A stretch of DNA of 35,718 nt from Lachnospiraceae bacterium. GTDB lineage: Bacteria; Bacillota; Clostridia; Lachnospirales; Lachnospiraceae. Both the position numbers and the translations under genes were made by a program. The stretch lies in assembly GCA_016280395.1 (NCBI GenBank), contig JAEEGQ010000033.1, positions 1-35,718 of the forward strand, given 5' to 3'. Shown here piece by piece: positions 1-8,825 of the stretch; within the stretch, counting starts at the first letter, position 1; every line of letters starts with the position of its first letter. The notes beneath the pieces were generated by a model. The model was not told the DNA's origin. It searched no databases and worked only from the letters and a program-made list of their open reading frames with translations.

Positions 1-18
1 CGAATCCCATCCTCTCCG
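1..18 (+). tRNA. 3' end of a truncated tRNA (probably serine)
   Basis: The first 18 bases read as the end of a tRNA: the last five bases of a TTCGAAT T-loop (1-5), the 3' strand of the T-stem CCCAT (6-10), the 3' acceptor strand CCTCTCC (11-17) and discriminator G (18). An acceptor 5' strand of GGAGAGG would fit a serine tRNA, and a tRNA-Ser follows 37 bases later, so this is probably a tandem tRNA-Ser pair. The anticodon lies outside the window, so identity is inferred. Confidence 0.65.
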
Positions 19-55
19 TTCGGTAATTAAATATCGTTATTTTTATTCAGGCTAT

Positions 56-144
56 GGAGAAGTACCCAAGAGGCTGAAGGGACACCCCTGGAAAGGGTGC
101 AGGTCGTTAATAGCGGCGCGAGGGTTCAAATCCCTCCTTCTCCG
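56..144 (+). tRNA. tRNA-Ser (anticodon GGA)
   Basis: Complete class II tRNA without encoded CCA. The acceptor stem GGAGAAG (56-62) pairs with CTTCTCC (137-143), with discriminator G144. The anticodon stem CACCC/GGGTG closes the loop CTGGAAA, giving anticodon GGA at 90-92. The T-arm is GAGGG-TTCAAAT-CCCTC (120-136). A long variable arm between anticodon and T stems is typical of serine tRNAs. It decodes UCC/UCU. A Rho-independent terminator follows at once. Confidence 0.95.
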
Positions 145-154
145 GAAAAGAATG

Positions 155-188
155 CTGCAGGTCGCGGAATGTGATCTGCAGTTTTTTT
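155..188 (+). terminator. Rho-independent terminator of the tRNA transcript
   Basis: The stem CTGCAGGTC (155-163) pairs with GATCTGCAG (173-181), nine pairs including one G-U, and is followed by seven T (182-188). It lies 11 bases after the tRNA-Ser. Confidence 0.85.
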
Positions 189-225
189 ATGCGTTTTTTA
201 TGCGAGGTAAAGTTTTGCCGAAGGG

Positions 226-255
226 TTTACTTTTTTGGTGTATCTGTGATAAAAT
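226..255 (+). promoter_or_regulatory. Putative sigma-A promoter of the DegV gene
   Basis: A TTTACT element (226-231) lies 17 bases before ATAAAA(T) (249-255), about 50 bases ahead of the DegV start and after the tRNA terminator. The boxes are imperfect; position is the main support. Confidence 0.45.
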
Positions 256-303
256 CTACAGGTAAATGAGAATATTCAGCCGTAAGGCGTTAAGGAGGTC
301 ACC

Positions 304-1152
304 ATGCCTGTAAAGATAGTTTCTGACAGTACCTGCGATCTTTCACCCGAAATAACCGCGCGTTTTGACATAGAGATCATACCTCTTGTTGTCACGCTTG
401 GCGAAAAAGACGGGAAAGACGGGGTGGATGTAACCCCCGAAGATATATACGAATACGTAAAAAAGACCGGCAAACTTTCCAAGACCAGCGCCGTCAATGT
501 GGCGGAGTATCTGGAAGTTTTCAGGAAATGGCGCGATAAAGGCTACGAGATTGTTCATGTGAACATAGGCTCCGGGTTTTCAAGCTGTTACCAGAATGCC
601 TGCATAGCTGCAGAGGAGGCAGGCGGTGTCTATGTTGTGGATTCCGCAAATCTCTCTTCGGGACAGGGGCATGTCGTGCTTTGGGCCGCCGACCTTGCTG
701 CACAGGGTCTGCCCGCCAGGGAGATAGCGGAACAATGCCGTGCGATGACAAAAAGAGTTGAAGCCAGCTTTGTGGTCAATACCATCGATTATCTGTTCAA
801 GGGCGGACGCTGTTCAGCGCTTGCCGCACTCGGCGCAAACCTGCTTGGCATAAAGCCCTGCATTGAAGTGACGGACGGAAAGATGCTGCCTGGAAAGAAA
901 TACAGGGGCAACATCAACAAGGTCATCCGCAATTACGCCGAGGACCGTCTCAAGGACAGAAACGACATAGTACAGGACAGGATCTTTATTACGCATACAA
1001 AATGCGATCCTGAGGTCATAGAACAGGTCAAGAGCCTTATCAAAGAGTTTCAGCCGGGTATCAAAGAGATATTCGATACAGACGCCGGCGCGACCATTAC
1101 AACACACTGCGGCCCGGGAACGCTCGGAGTGCTGTTTGTAAGAAAAGAATGA
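304..1152 (+). CDS. DegV family fatty-acid-binding protein
   Basis: A 282-residue protein with the DegV fold signature: an N-terminal KIVSDSTCDL strand and turn, the central VDSANLSSGQG segment that contacts the lipid carboxylate in the family, and the C-terminal-domain motif NTIDYLFKGGR followed by a GIKP/DGKM region. Family members bind a single long-chain fatty acid; in several Firmicutes the homologue FakB presents it to the kinase FakA for phosphorylation. No fakA is present here, so the exact role is open. The start is supported by an excellent ribosome site, TAAGGAGGT (290-298), five bases before ATG. It appears monocistronic, flanked by its own promoter and a strong bidirectional terminator. 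Confidence 0.93.
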   Translation: MPVKIVSDSTCDLSPEITARFDIEIIPLVVTLGEKDGKDGVDVTPEDIYEYVKKTGKLSKTSAVNVAEYLEVFRKWRDKGYEIVHVNIGSGFSSCYQNACIAAEEAGGVYVVDSANLSSGQGHVVLWAADLAAQGLPAREIAEQCRAMTKRVEASFVVNTIDYLFKGGRCSALAALGANLLGIKPCIEVTDGKMLPGKKYRGNINKVIRNYAEDRLKDRNDIVQDRIFITHTKCDPEVIEQVKSLIKEFQPGIKEIFDTDAGATITTHCGPGTLGVLFVRKE

Positions 1153-1210
1153 GATCAAAAGCCGCCGGTAGTATTTCGGGGCTTTCAGAAACGAATAAGG
1201 ATGATATTAA

Positions 1211-1242
1211 AATCCCCCGTCACTGCTTGTGACGGGGGATTT
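1211..1242. terminator. Bidirectional terminator between convergent genes
   Basis: A perfect 13-bp hairpin: AATCCCCCGTCAC (1211-1223) pairs with GTGACGGGGGATT (1229-1241) around a five-base loop. A-rich sequence on the left and T-rich on the right let it serve both the DegV gene (plus) and the chemotaxis receptor gene (minus). Confidence 0.88.
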
Positions 1243-1280
1243 GATCATCAGACCTTAAATATCAATGGATCATGTGCTCA

Positions 1281-3044
1281 TCAAACTTTGAAGTAGCTGA
1301 TGGTATCTGTCATATCGCGTGCAAGTACCTGAAGCTTTGCGGCGGAATCCGTGATGATGGTGAAGGTGGAGTTGAGTTCTTCCATGGAAGCGTTTGTTTC
1401 CTGTGTGGAAGCGGCATTCTCTTCACTGATCGCGGAAAGGTCGCTTACGATGCTTGTGAGCTCGTTCTTTGCGTCGTCAAGGGAGGATACCCTGTTGCTT
1501 ATGCTTACGGAAGTGTCGCGTACGCTTGCAACGTTGCCGTTCATTACTTCCATTGTTGCCTTTGTGGATTCAAGCTGCTCTGCCTGCATACCGAAGGATT
1601 CGTTCAGCTTTTCGAGCACTGTCACGCTTGATGCGGAATCTGCAAGGAGCTGGTCAACGATACCCTTGATCTTGTCGGCGCTTTCCTTGGACTGGTCAGC
1701 AAGCTGGCGGATTTCGTCTGCTACGACTGCAAAGCCTCGGCCTGCATCGCCTGCGCGTGCAGCCTCGATGGAAGCGTTGAGCGACAGGAGGTTGGTCTGC
1801 GCGGAAATATCCATGATCGCCTGAGTGAATTCGGAGATCTTCTTTGCGGATTCGTTGGTGGAGTTGATGGTGTCGCCGATCTCCTTAACAGAAGAGGAAA
1901 CATCCTCGCTCTGCCTGATGAGCTTGCCAAGGGAATCCATTGCGTTGTCGCATGCGGATTTCATTTCGCCGGCTACGGAATCCATTTCTTTTACATTGCC
2001 AACGATAGTCTCGATGTTTGTACCGATGTTTTCTGTATTGTTCGAAGCGTTTCTTACGTTGTCTGCCTGTGAAACCGCACCCTTTGCGATCTCGCCTACA
2101 GCGCTCGTAACCTGCTCGGAAGCCTGAGAAGCCTGGTTAGCCGAACTTGCAAGTTCTGTACCCGATTCGGAAAGCTTGATGGCCATATCGTTACTGGTCG
2201 TCATTACTTCACGAAGCTTGTTGCTTAAGAGCTTAGCGCTCTTGACCATCTGTCCGACTTCATCCTTTCCGATCTCATTGTCGGCAGGGAAGTTTATTGT
2301 AAGATCGCCTGAAGCAAGGCTGTCGAGCTTGTTCTTGGTATCCTGCATGGATACGCGGATAAGGCGGATCGCATAGACCTCGAATGAAAACAGGATCAGG
2401 ATTACAACGATAAAGATAACGGAAATGGTAACGATCTGAGCCTGGATACCGCCAACGAGCTTTTCACTTGCGGCTACAGCCCATGCATCCGTGATGCCTT
2501 CCATTTCGTCGAGATAATCCCTGACGCTGTTGAAATCTTCGCAGTACTTTGCAAAGTCACCGGTGTGTTTCTCAACATCATAAAGCTTCAGCCAGGCGTT
2601 GTAGCTGGTCTTGAATTGCGTTGCAAGTCCTTCAAAAGTATCTCCGCTTTCGGATTTTGTCTCCCTGTAGAGACTTGCCTCGGTACTTGCCGCCTGAACT
2701 GCTTTATCAAGGTTGGTTAAGACCTGATCTTTATTTTTTACAAAGTCTGCGAGCTGTCCCGCAAGGATCTCGTCACGGGCTTCTTCCGGGATGGTCGCAA
2801 ACCCGTTGACCATATCATAATGCATTGTTGCGGCACTCAGAGCCTGATAAAAATCACGGTCGGCGGAAACAAGCGCGTTATTGATATTGTAGAGTTTGTC
2901 GTTATAAATATTCTTGGTATTTGTCAATGTCGTTTCGACTGTAACTGCCATGATGATGACGGAAACGATCAAAGCGAGGGTTAGCGGTGTCGAGATCAGC
3001 ATGATCTTGGCACGCATACTGAGGTTGTTGATAAACTTCTTCAT
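1281..3044 (-). CDS. Methyl-accepting chemotaxis protein
   Basis: A 587-residue transmembrane chemoreceptor. Two membrane helices (about residues 12-36 and 202-224) bracket a roughly 165-residue extracytoplasmic sensor that looks wholly helical, in the style of four-helix-bundle ligand domains. A HAMP linker follows (about 225-280), then the long coiled-coil signalling domain with the highly conserved hairpin tip around residues 428-449, including [20 protein letters not shown]. It would couple ligand binding to CheA/CheW; the ligand cannot be read from sequence. There are no che or flagellar genes nearby, so it is an orphan receptor feeding a remote cluster. The start has AAGGAGG eight bases upstream. 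A near-consensus sigma-A promoter lies on the minus strand upstream. Confidence 0.95.
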   Translation of the reverse strand: MKKFINNLSMRAKIMLISTPLTLALIVSVIIMAVTVETTLTNTKNIYNDKLYNINNALVSADRDFYQALSAATMHYDMVNGFATIPEEARDEILAGQLADFVKNKDQVLTNLDKAVQAASTEASLYRETKSESGDTFEGLATQFKTSYNAWLKLYDVEKHTGDFAKYCEDFNSVRDYLDEMEGITDAWAVAASEKLVGGIQAQIVTISVIFIVVILILFSFEVYAIRLIRVSMQDTKNKLDSLASGDLTINFPADNEIGKDEVGQMVKSAKLLSNKLREVMTTSNDMAIKLSESGTELASSANQASQASEQVTSAVGEIAKGAVSQADNVRNASNNTENIGTNIETIVGNVKEMDSVAGEMKSACDNAMDSLGKLIRQSEDVSSSVKEIGDTINSTNESAKKISEFTQAIMDISAQTNLLSLNASIEAARAGDAGRGFAVVADEIRQLADQSKESADKIKGIVDQLLADSASSVTVLEKLNESFGMQAEQLESTKATMEVMNGNVASVRDTSVSISNRVSSLDDAKNELTSIVSDLSAISEENAASTQETNASMEELNSTFTIITDSAAKLQVLARDMTDTISYFKV

Positions 3045-3105
3045 TTACGTTCCTCCTTGAGGTTGAATGTGAAACACTGAAACACCACATCATTAATACT
3101 TATTC

Positions 3106-3134
3106 AGTATATCAGAATTGACGGAAAAATTCAA
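3106..3134 (-). promoter_or_regulatory. Sigma-A promoter of the chemoreceptor gene
   Basis: On the minus strand TTGAAT (3129-3134) lies exactly 17 bases before TATACT (3106-3111), which is preceded by TGA, an extended -10. This sits about 60 bases upstream of the receptor start. The good match suggests housekeeping transcription rather than sole dependence on the motility sigma factor. Confidence 0.75.
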
Positions 3135-3291
3135 GTGTTATATCGGAATATACAAAATTGAGCGGTTGATTATTATTTATCAAGGAATTTGTCTATAATA
3201 TTCGGCGCGATATATCTGCGTAAAAATGCGCCGTTGTTGACTTTTAAAGCCGCTTAGCATATCTGAAAGAGGTGGTTTCGGAAAAAAAAGA

Positions 3292-3320
3292 GTGCAATTT
3301 CGAAAGTGTTTTGCTATAAT
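3292..3320 (+). promoter_or_regulatory. Putative promoter of the GH5 gene
   Basis: A perfect TATAAT (3315-3320) lies 31 bases before the GH5 start. At 17-bp spacing the -35 is GTGCAA (3292-3297), a weak match, so an activator or an alternative -35 may be needed. Confidence 0.5.
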
Positions 3321-3351
3321 CTTTAAGACAATGCGAGATTGGAGACTATAA

Positions 3352-4578
3352 ATGAACAGGAAACATAAACTCACGGCGATCGGGATGGCCTGCATATTGC
3401 TTGTTATGGCATTTGCGGCAGGCTGCGGCAAAAGGACGACTCCTACGGCTTCACCTTCGCCCACCCCGACCTTTTCCCCTACACCTACTGCAGCCGGCAC
3501 TCCCACACCTACAGAGCGCCCGCAGCCTGTGACAGATAACCACGAGAAGGCTCAGGATGCCGTTAAGAATATGGTGATAGGCTGGAACCTCGGCAACTAT
3601 TTTGATGCGACGGGCGTGAAGGCTTTCAACAGGAAACCTTCGGACTATGTTACATCATGGGGGAATCCCGTTGTTGACGAAAAAATATACATAAAGCTTA
3701 AGGAAAAGGGCTTTAAGGCCGTAAGGATTCCTATCACATGGAACTACCATTTTGATATCGCCACAACAGATCTCAACGAAGACTGGATGGCAGAGATAAA
3801 GAAAAATGTGGACTGGGCTCTTAAGAACGACCTTTACGTGATCATAAACATCCATCACGATACAGGTGCAGACGGCTGGATCCGTGCTTCCGTAAGCAAT
3901 TTTGAAAAATGTGAGAAACGCTATGCCGCGATCTGGCGCGGTATTGCAGAGTATTTTAAGGATTATCCCGACAAGCTCCTTTTTGAGGGCTTCAACGAGA
4001 TGCTTGACGAAAAGAGCGACTGGAACAACGCCACGGATGATGCAGGAAAGGCTATAAACCTTTACAACCAGCTCTTTGTGGATACAGTCCGTGCAACAGG
4101 CGGCAACAACACCGGAAGAAACCTTATCTGCAACACATATGCCGCTGCTCACGGACAGGGCGTGCTTGACAAATTCAGTGTACCCGAGGATTCCGTGAAG
4201 GACCACCTCATCGGACAGGTACATTTTTATTCACCTTACGAATTCGTTTCGGATCAGGGAATTACCTGGACAACACCCATTTACGAGTATACTTCTTATG
4301 TTGAAAAGACGGTGGATGATACGATAAAACGCATCGGAACCGCTTTTAAGAAAAAAGGCATACCCTGCATTATCGGTGAATTCGCAACGGAAGACCACAA
4401 GAATACCGAAGCGCGTATAAAGTGGTATTCGCGCGTGGTGGCTGACGCAAAGCAGTACGGAATTGTCTGCTTTGTATGGGATAACGGCCATGGCTACAAC
4501 ATGGGACATCTTGACAGGACCGGGAACGCAGATGACTTCCCAGAGATCATAGAAGCCTGCGTGAATGCCGCCAAATAA
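3352..4578 (+). CDS. Secreted lipoprotein glycoside hydrolase family 5 (endo-beta-glucanase type)
   Basis: A 408-residue extracellular, lipid-anchored endo-glycanase. The signal peptide ends in the lipobox FAAGC (acylated Cys25), followed by a Pro/Thr/Ser-rich linker (about 30-58) that spaces the enzyme from the membrane. The catalytic domain shows GH5 hallmarks in order: GWNLGN (77-82), VRIP with Arg125, the His pair in NIHHD (166-170), acid/base Glu216 in FEGFNE, HFYSPY (291-296), nucleophile Glu343 in IGEF, and Trp376. The GWNLGN...TSWGNP opening and closing HLDR segment resemble subfamily GH5_4, whose members cut cellulose, xyloglucan or mixed-linkage glucan; the exact substrate is not decidable. 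No carbohydrate-binding module is present. It has its own promoter and terminator. The ribosome site is weak (GGAGAC). Confidence 0.92.
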   Translation: MNRKHKLTAIGMACILLVMAFAAGCGKRTTPTASPSPTPTFSPTPTAAGTPTPTERPQPVTDNHEKAQDAVKNMVIGWNLGNYFDATGVKAFNRKPSDYVTSWGNPVVDEKIYIKLKEKGFKAVRIPITWNYHFDIATTDLNEDWMAEIKKNVDWALKNDLYVIINIHHDTGADGWIRASVSNFEKCEKRYAAIWRGIAEYFKDYPDKLLFEGFNEMLDEKSDWNNATDDAGKAINLYNQLFVDTVRATGGNNTGRNLICNTYAAAHGQGVLDKFSVPEDSVKDHLIGQVHFYSPYEFVSDQGITWTTPIYEYTSYVEKTVDDTIKRIGTAFKKKGIPCIIGEFATEDHKNTEARIKWYSRVVADAKQYGIVCFVWDNGHGYNMGHLDRTGNADDFPEIIEACVNAAK

Positions 4579-4588
4579 CGAAGAAAAG

Positions 4589-4628
4589 ACACATGCAGGA
4601 TAAAAAATATTTTGCATGTGTTTTTTTA
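4589..4628 (+). terminator. Terminator of the GH5 gene
   Basis: The stem ACACATGCA (4589-4597) pairs with TGCATGTGT (4613-4621), followed by six more T. It ends directly against the next promoter. Confidence 0.85.
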
Positions 4629-4657
4629 TTGTTTATATTACTATGGTAGGATATAAT
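4629..4657 (+). promoter_or_regulatory. Promoter of the fucosidase operon
   Basis: TTGTTT (4629-4634), a 17-bp spacer and a perfect TATAAT (4652-4657). Transcription would begin near 4664, leaving a leader of roughly 65 bases to the fucosidase start at 4732. Confidence 0.65.
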
Positions 4658-4731
4658 CAATAAGAGTCCGGGGCCGGATGAAACACGACAAAAACTTAGG
4701 CGTACGGCTAAAAATTTCGGAGGGTTTTTGT

Positions 4732-6201
4732 ATGAACGTTGCTGAATATTTAAAACAGATAGATAATGTGATCGAAAAAGGTCCGTATAAAGATAGCTGG
4801 AGTTCACTCTCCGGCAGGAAAACGCCGGACTGGTATTACAAGGGCAAATTCGGGATATTTATCCACTGGGGGATTTATTCGGTACCGGCATACGGTAATG
4901 AGTGGTATTCCCGCAACATGTACCAGGACGATACCCGCGAATTCAAACATCACATCGAGACCTACGGCCCGCAGAAGGATTTCGGTTACAAGGATTTCAT
5001 CCCGATGTTTAAGGCCGAAAACTTTGATGCACAAAGGTGGATTAAAACCTTTAAAGATGCGGGGGCAAGGTTTGTCGTTCCGGTCATGGAGCATCATGAC
5101 GGTTTTGCCATGTACGACACGGAGTTTAACCGCTGGAACGCCGCAAAGATGGGCCCGTGCAGGAATGTCGGCGGGGAGCTTAAGGCGGAATGCGAGAAGC
5201 AGGGGCTTAAATTCTGCGCTTCCACGCACAGGGCAGAGCATTATTTCTTTATGAACATGGGAAGGACCTTCGAGAGCGACATCGACCCGAAGTATGAGTG
5301 GTTCGATTTCTATGCGCCCGCCCATTATGAGGAGAAGTTCGGAAAGTGCATGACCGCTACCTGCGACAATGTCAACGAGGTCGGACCGACGACCGAATGG
5401 TGCGAGGACTGGCTTGTACGCACATGCGAGCTGATAGACAGGTACCGCCCGTCCATCCTGTATTTTGACTGGTGGATACAGAATAAGGCATTTAAGCCCT
5501 ATCTTAAAAAGCTTGCGGCATATTATTATAACCGGGCAAATGAATGGGGAATGGATGTTACCATAGACTACAAGCACAACGCCTTTGCGCCCGGGACCGC
5601 GACTTTTGATGTTGAACGCGGTGCGCTTGGCGATATTTCCGCCGTTCCGTGGCAGACGGATACGGCTATCGGCAGATATTCATGGGGGTATACGACAAAT
5701 AACTCCTTCAAGTCCTCTTATGAATGCCTGACAACGCTTATAGATGTTGTCTCAAAGAACGGCATGCTACTCCTTAACATCGGGCCAAAGCCCGACGGTA
5801 CCTTTACCGAAGAGGAAACAAAGGTGCTTTCCGACATAGGGAAATGGCTTCGCGTAAACGGCGAAGGCATCTACGACACGGTTCCCTACAAGTTCTTTAA
5901 AGAAGGGGAACATCAGGCGAAGTCCGGAATGTTCGCTGAAGGCGAGATCCCGTATGATGAGAAGGATTTCCGGTTTACCTACAGAGACGGAATTCTTTAT
6001 GCGTTCCAGATGAAGCCTTCAAAAGAGGTGAAGATCACTTCGCTTCACAATAACGGGTGCGGAACCTTTGTGGAGAAGGTCGAGGCACTTGGCGAAAATC
6101 CTGTGGTTTCTTTTGCAAACGGAGACGACGGGCTTTCGATCACGCTTGAAAAGGAACCGGCTGACATTATGCCGGTATGCTTTAAGATAACACTTGCGTA
6201 A
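4732..6201 (+). CDS. Alpha-L-fucosidase, glycoside hydrolase family 29 (cytoplasmic)
   Basis: A 489-residue retaining alpha-L-fucosidase. Visible hallmarks are the KFGIFIHWG strand (39-47), MEHHDGFAMYD (119-129) with the fucose-binding His pair, nucleophile Asp246 in ILYFDWW, and PWQTDT...SWGY (306-320). The acid/base residue varies in this family; Glu295 in FDVERG is a candidate. The small C-terminal beta domain follows after about residue 380. There is no signal peptide, so it acts on imported fucosylated oligosaccharides. An ATG 54 bases upstream is in frame but lacks a ribosome site, whereas ATG 4732 has GGAGGG (4719-4724) at seven bases. It is first gene of an operon with the acyltransferase and the ESS-type transporter. 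Confidence 0.93.
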   Translation: MNVAEYLKQIDNVIEKGPYKDSWSSLSGRKTPDWYYKGKFGIFIHWGIYSVPAYGNEWYSRNMYQDDTREFKHHIETYGPQKDFGYKDFIPMFKAENFDAQRWIKTFKDAGARFVVPVMEHHDGFAMYDTEFNRWNAAKMGPCRNVGGELKAECEKQGLKFCASTHRAEHYFFMNMGRTFESDIDPKYEWFDFYAPAHYEEKFGKCMTATCDNVNEVGPTTEWCEDWLVRTCELIDRYRPSILYFDWWIQNKAFKPYLKKLAAYYYNRANEWGMDVTIDYKHNAFAPGTATFDVERGALGDISAVPWQTDTAIGRYSWGYTTNNSFKSSYECLTTLIDVVSKNGMLLLNIGPKPDGTFTEEETKVLSDIGKWLRVNGEGIYDTVPYKFFKEGEHQAKSGMFAEGEIPYDEKDFRFTYRDGILYAFQMKPSKEVKITSLHNNGCGTFVEKVEALGENPVVSFANGDDGLSITLEKEPADIMPVCFKITLA

Positions 6202-6241
6202 ACCGCCGCCTTCAATGGAAAAGGTTTGCGCCGGAGGACGG

Positions 6242-7432
6242 ATGAATCCCGGTTACAGAAGACACAAGTTCATATATACTGTCATTAAGCCGCTTGTTAC
6301 GCTGTTCCTGAAGCTGCGTTTCGGCTTCAGGCGCGGAAAGATGAGGCAGGAAAAAGGCCCGTTTATCCTGGTCTGCAATCATGTCACGAATTTTGACATG
6401 CTGTTTCTTGCCTGCACTTTCAGGGAATATCTTTATTTTGTGGCAAGCGAACACACCTTCAGGGCCGGTTTTGCGTCGAAGCTGCTCCGGTGGGTGTTTG
6501 ACCCGATAGGGCGCACAAAGGCTTCTGTCGCCGGAAGCACGGTGATGGAGATGAAAAAACGCCTTAAGGCCGGGCACAGCATCTGCATCTTTGCGGAAGG
6601 TGTAAGGACAGCATCGGGGCTGACACAGCCGGTGATGCCTGCCACTGCAAGAGTGCTGCAGATGTTTGGGGTACCGATAATAACATATAAGCTGCACGGC
6701 GGGTATTTCTCGCATCCACGCTGGGGTTACACGATCCGGCGCGGATATATGGAAGGCGAGCTTGTAAACATCTACACACCCGAAATGCAGAAGAGCATGA
6801 AGACAGACGAGCTCAATGATGCCATTAACCGCGATCTTTACGAGGATGCGTATGAATGGAACAAAGACCGCCATATAGCATACAAGGGAAAACGGCTTGC
6901 GGAAGGCATCGAATTTGAGCTTGTGGCCTGCCCCAAATGCGGAAAGCTTAACTGCATCAGGTCAAAAAAAGACAGGTTCCGGTGCGACTGCGGGCTGAAT
7001 GGCCGGTATGACCTTTACGGCGGGATTTCCGGAGAAGGCTTTGATTTTACGACAATAAAGGATTGGGATGTGTGGGAGCGCGGGTATATCGCAGCACTTC
7101 CGGACTATGATGATGATCATGTGCTTGCGAGCGATCCCGACCAGACTTTACGCGAAGTGAAGTCCGACCATACGACGGTGCCCGTTGCGGCCGGGACGCT
7201 TTCGATAACGCCGAAGGAGCTTCGGATAGGAGAGTTTACGGTTGCTCTTTCGGATATTTCGATGTATGATATCATTCTTCAGGGGTATCTGCTGTTTTCG
7301 ACAAAGGACGGCAGACACTTTGAGATACATGACAGAAAGCACAAGTTTGCAGGTTTTCTGTACCAGATGCTGATAAAACGTTATAAACCAACGGAGGAAA
7401 AAACAAATGTCAAGCGGCAACAGCTTCAGTGA
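6242..7432 (+). CDS. PlsC-like acyltransferase with C-terminal zinc ribbon
   Basis: A 396-residue protein. Residues about 35-190 form an LPLAT acyltransferase domain: catalytic HVTNFD (His47 and Asp52, the HX4D motif) and EGVRTASG (119-126, the EGxR phosphate-binding motif). Such enzymes acylate lysophosphatidate or related acceptors at the inner membrane face; N-terminal hydrophobic segments fit peripheral membrane attachment. Unusually, a Cys cluster CPKCGKLNC...CDC (230-250) makes a zinc ribbon, followed by about 140 residues of beta-rich sequence that I cannot assign (PH-like is a guess). Start chosen at ATG 6242 with GGAGG four to five bases upstream; the frame also opens at TTG 6194 inside the fucosidase gene. 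It overlaps the next gene by 26 bases. Confidence 0.82.
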   Translation: MNPGYRRHKFIYTVIKPLVTLFLKLRFGFRRGKMRQEKGPFILVCNHVTNFDMLFLACTFREYLYFVASEHTFRAGFASKLLRWVFDPIGRTKASVAGSTVMEMKKRLKAGHSICIFAEGVRTASGLTQPVMPATARVLQMFGVPIITYKLHGGYFSHPRWGYTIRRGYMEGELVNIYTPEMQKSMKTDELNDAINRDLYEDAYEWNKDRHIAYKGKRLAEGIEFELVACPKCGKLNCIRSKKDRFRCDCGLNGRYDLYGGISGEGFDFTTIKDWDVWERGYIAALPDYDDDHVLASDPDQTLREVKSDHTTVPVAAGTLSITPKELRIGEFTVALSDISMYDIILQGYLLFSTKDGRHFEIHDRKHKFAGFLYQMLIKRYKPTEEKTNVKRQQLQ

Positions 7433-8807
7433 CAGCAATGTGTGGTCGGCGGTACTTCTTGCTGCCGTCATCCTCGGAAGCCTGATCATCGCAAACATCA
7501 TCAAAAGGAACGTGAAATTCCTTAAGGCATCGCTTGTTCCCGTTTCGGTCCTCGGAGGTATCATCCTCCTTGCCGTATCAATGACCGTCAAGGCCCTGAC
7601 GGGAGAGTACCTGTTCAATCTTGAGATGTTCAGTGCCGGGAGCAGCAGGACAGGCATCGAGACACTTGAAATAGTGACGTATCACTGCCTCGCGATAGGC
7701 TTCATCGCAATGACGCTGAGAAAGTCAGGCAGCAGCGGAAAAGCGCGTACAAGGGATGTTATAAACACGGGTGTTACCACTGTTTCGACCTATCTTGTTC
7801 AGGCTGCAGCAGGGCTTACGGTCACTGTGATCGCAGCGCGGTTCGTGCCAAAGCTCATCAAGGCTTCAGGACTTCTGCTGGCTTTCGGTTACGGACAGGG
7901 CACGGGACAGGCACTTAACTACGGTTCGATATATGAAGGCTACGGTTTTGAAGGCGGAAAGAGTTTCGGACTCGCAGTTGCGGCAATGGGATTTCTTAGC
8001 GCGAGCATTGTCGGCATCTTTTACCTGAACCATAAGCGAAGGAAAGGCGAGCTTACGGTACGCAAGGAGATCAACGAGCTCAATCGTGAGAAGGTCGAGG
8101 ATGACGGCGAGATCCCTATGATCGAGTCCATCGACAAGATCACAATGGAGATCGCGCTTGTTGCCATCTGCTATGCAGGCGCCTACGGTCTGATGTTCCT
8201 GCTTGGAAATGTGGCGGGAGATATGAAATCAACCATTTACGGCTTTAACTTCCTGTTTGGCGCGTTGATGGGCGTTATCCTTAAGCTGTTCATCAACTTC
8301 CTTCGCAAGCACAAGATCATGAAGAGGGACTACATCAACAATTTCCTGTTGAACAGGATATCGGGCCTGGCCTTCGACATCATGATAGTTGCCGGGATAG
8401 GTGCTATCCAGATAGATCTTATCACGGATTACTGGTTTGTCCTTGCGATCATTTGTGTACTTGGCGCCGTGCTTACTTTCATTTATATAAAGTTTGTATG
8501 CGACAGGCTGTTCAAGGGGTACGCAAACGAACAGTTCCTTGCGATGTTCGGCATGCTTACCGGAACCGCGAGCACAGGTATTATCCTGCTCCGCGAGGTG
8601 GATCCGGAATTTGAGACACCGGCCTCGGAAAATCTTGTTTACCAGAACTTTCCCGCCATTGTTTTCGGTTTTCCTATAATGCTCCTCGCATCCTATGCAC
8701 CCCGGTCGGATACCGCGGCTTACATATGCCTTGGTGCGGTTGTCGCGGCATTTGCGGTACTGAACATTTTCCTGTTCAGGAGCAGGCTGTTTAAGAAAAA
8801 GAAATAA
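7407..8807 (+). CDS. ESS/GltS-like sodium:glutamate symporter family membrane protein
   Basis: A 466-residue integral membrane protein with about 11-12 hydrophobic segments in two halves separated by a charged cytoplasmic stretch (about 207-235). The Gly-rich re-entrant motif GYGQGTGQALNYG (161-173) resembles the GHGTA-type loop of GltS, and a second motif MLTGTASTG appears in the C-terminal half, as expected for the inverted-repeat ESS fold. Sodium-coupled uptake of glutamate or another organic acid is the family expectation, but the altered motif makes the substrate uncertain. The start is preceded by GGAGG (7393-7397) and lies inside the acyltransferase gene, so translation is probably coupled. 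Confidence 0.75.
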   Translation: MSSGNSFSDSNVWSAVLLAAVILGSLIIANIIKRNVKFLKASLVPVSVLGGIILLAVSMTVKALTGEYLFNLEMFSAGSSRTGIETLEIVTYHCLAIGFIAMTLRKSGSSGKARTRDVINTGVTTVSTYLVQAAAGLTVTVIAARFVPKLIKASGLLLAFGYGQGTGQALNYGSIYEGYGFEGGKSFGLAVAAMGFLSASIVGIFYLNHKRRKGELTVRKEINELNREKVEDDGEIPMIESIDKITMEIALVAICYAGAYGLMFLLGNVAGDMKSTIYGFNFLFGALMGVILKLFINFLRKHKIMKRDYINNFLLNRISGLAFDIMIVAGIGAIQIDLITDYWFVLAIICVLGAVLTFIYIKFVCDRLFKGYANEQFLAMFGMLTGTASTGIILLREVDPEFETPASENLVYQNFPAIVFGFPIMLLASYAPRSDTAAYICLGAVVAAFAVLNIFLFRSRLFKKKK

Positions 8808-8825
8808 GTAAAGAACATTTTCAAA

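Larger units (their letters stand above)
3045..3351. other. 307-bp divergent intergenic region
   Basis: This region separates the minus-strand chemoreceptor from the plus-strand GH5 gene. It holds the receptor's sigma-A promoter (3106-3134), a sigma-D-like CCGATAT element on the minus strand (3140-3147), a spare TATAAT on the plus strand (3194-3199) lacking a good -35, and the TATAAT at 3315-3320 closest to the GH5 start. I see no open frame with a ribosome site and no terminator here. Confidence 0.7.

Noticed and set aside
1272-1824. Two plus-strand frames over the chemoreceptor tip
   Set aside because: They overlap the highly conserved signalling tip on the minus strand and translate to Ser/Val-rich sequence typical of antisense shadows.
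3194-3199. A second TATAAT in the GH5 upstream region
   Set aside because: No -35-like hexamer at 16-18 bases, and the element at 3315-3320 is closer to the gene; not called as a promoter.
4678-4731. An upstream ATG for the fucosidase
   Set aside because: It has no ribosome site and lies about 15 bases from the expected transcription start; ATG 4732 has GGAGGG at proper distance.
4804-5577. A 257-codon minus-strand open frame
   Set aside because: It is antisense to the GH29 catalytic domain; the long frame is a side effect of codon bias in the fucosidase gene.
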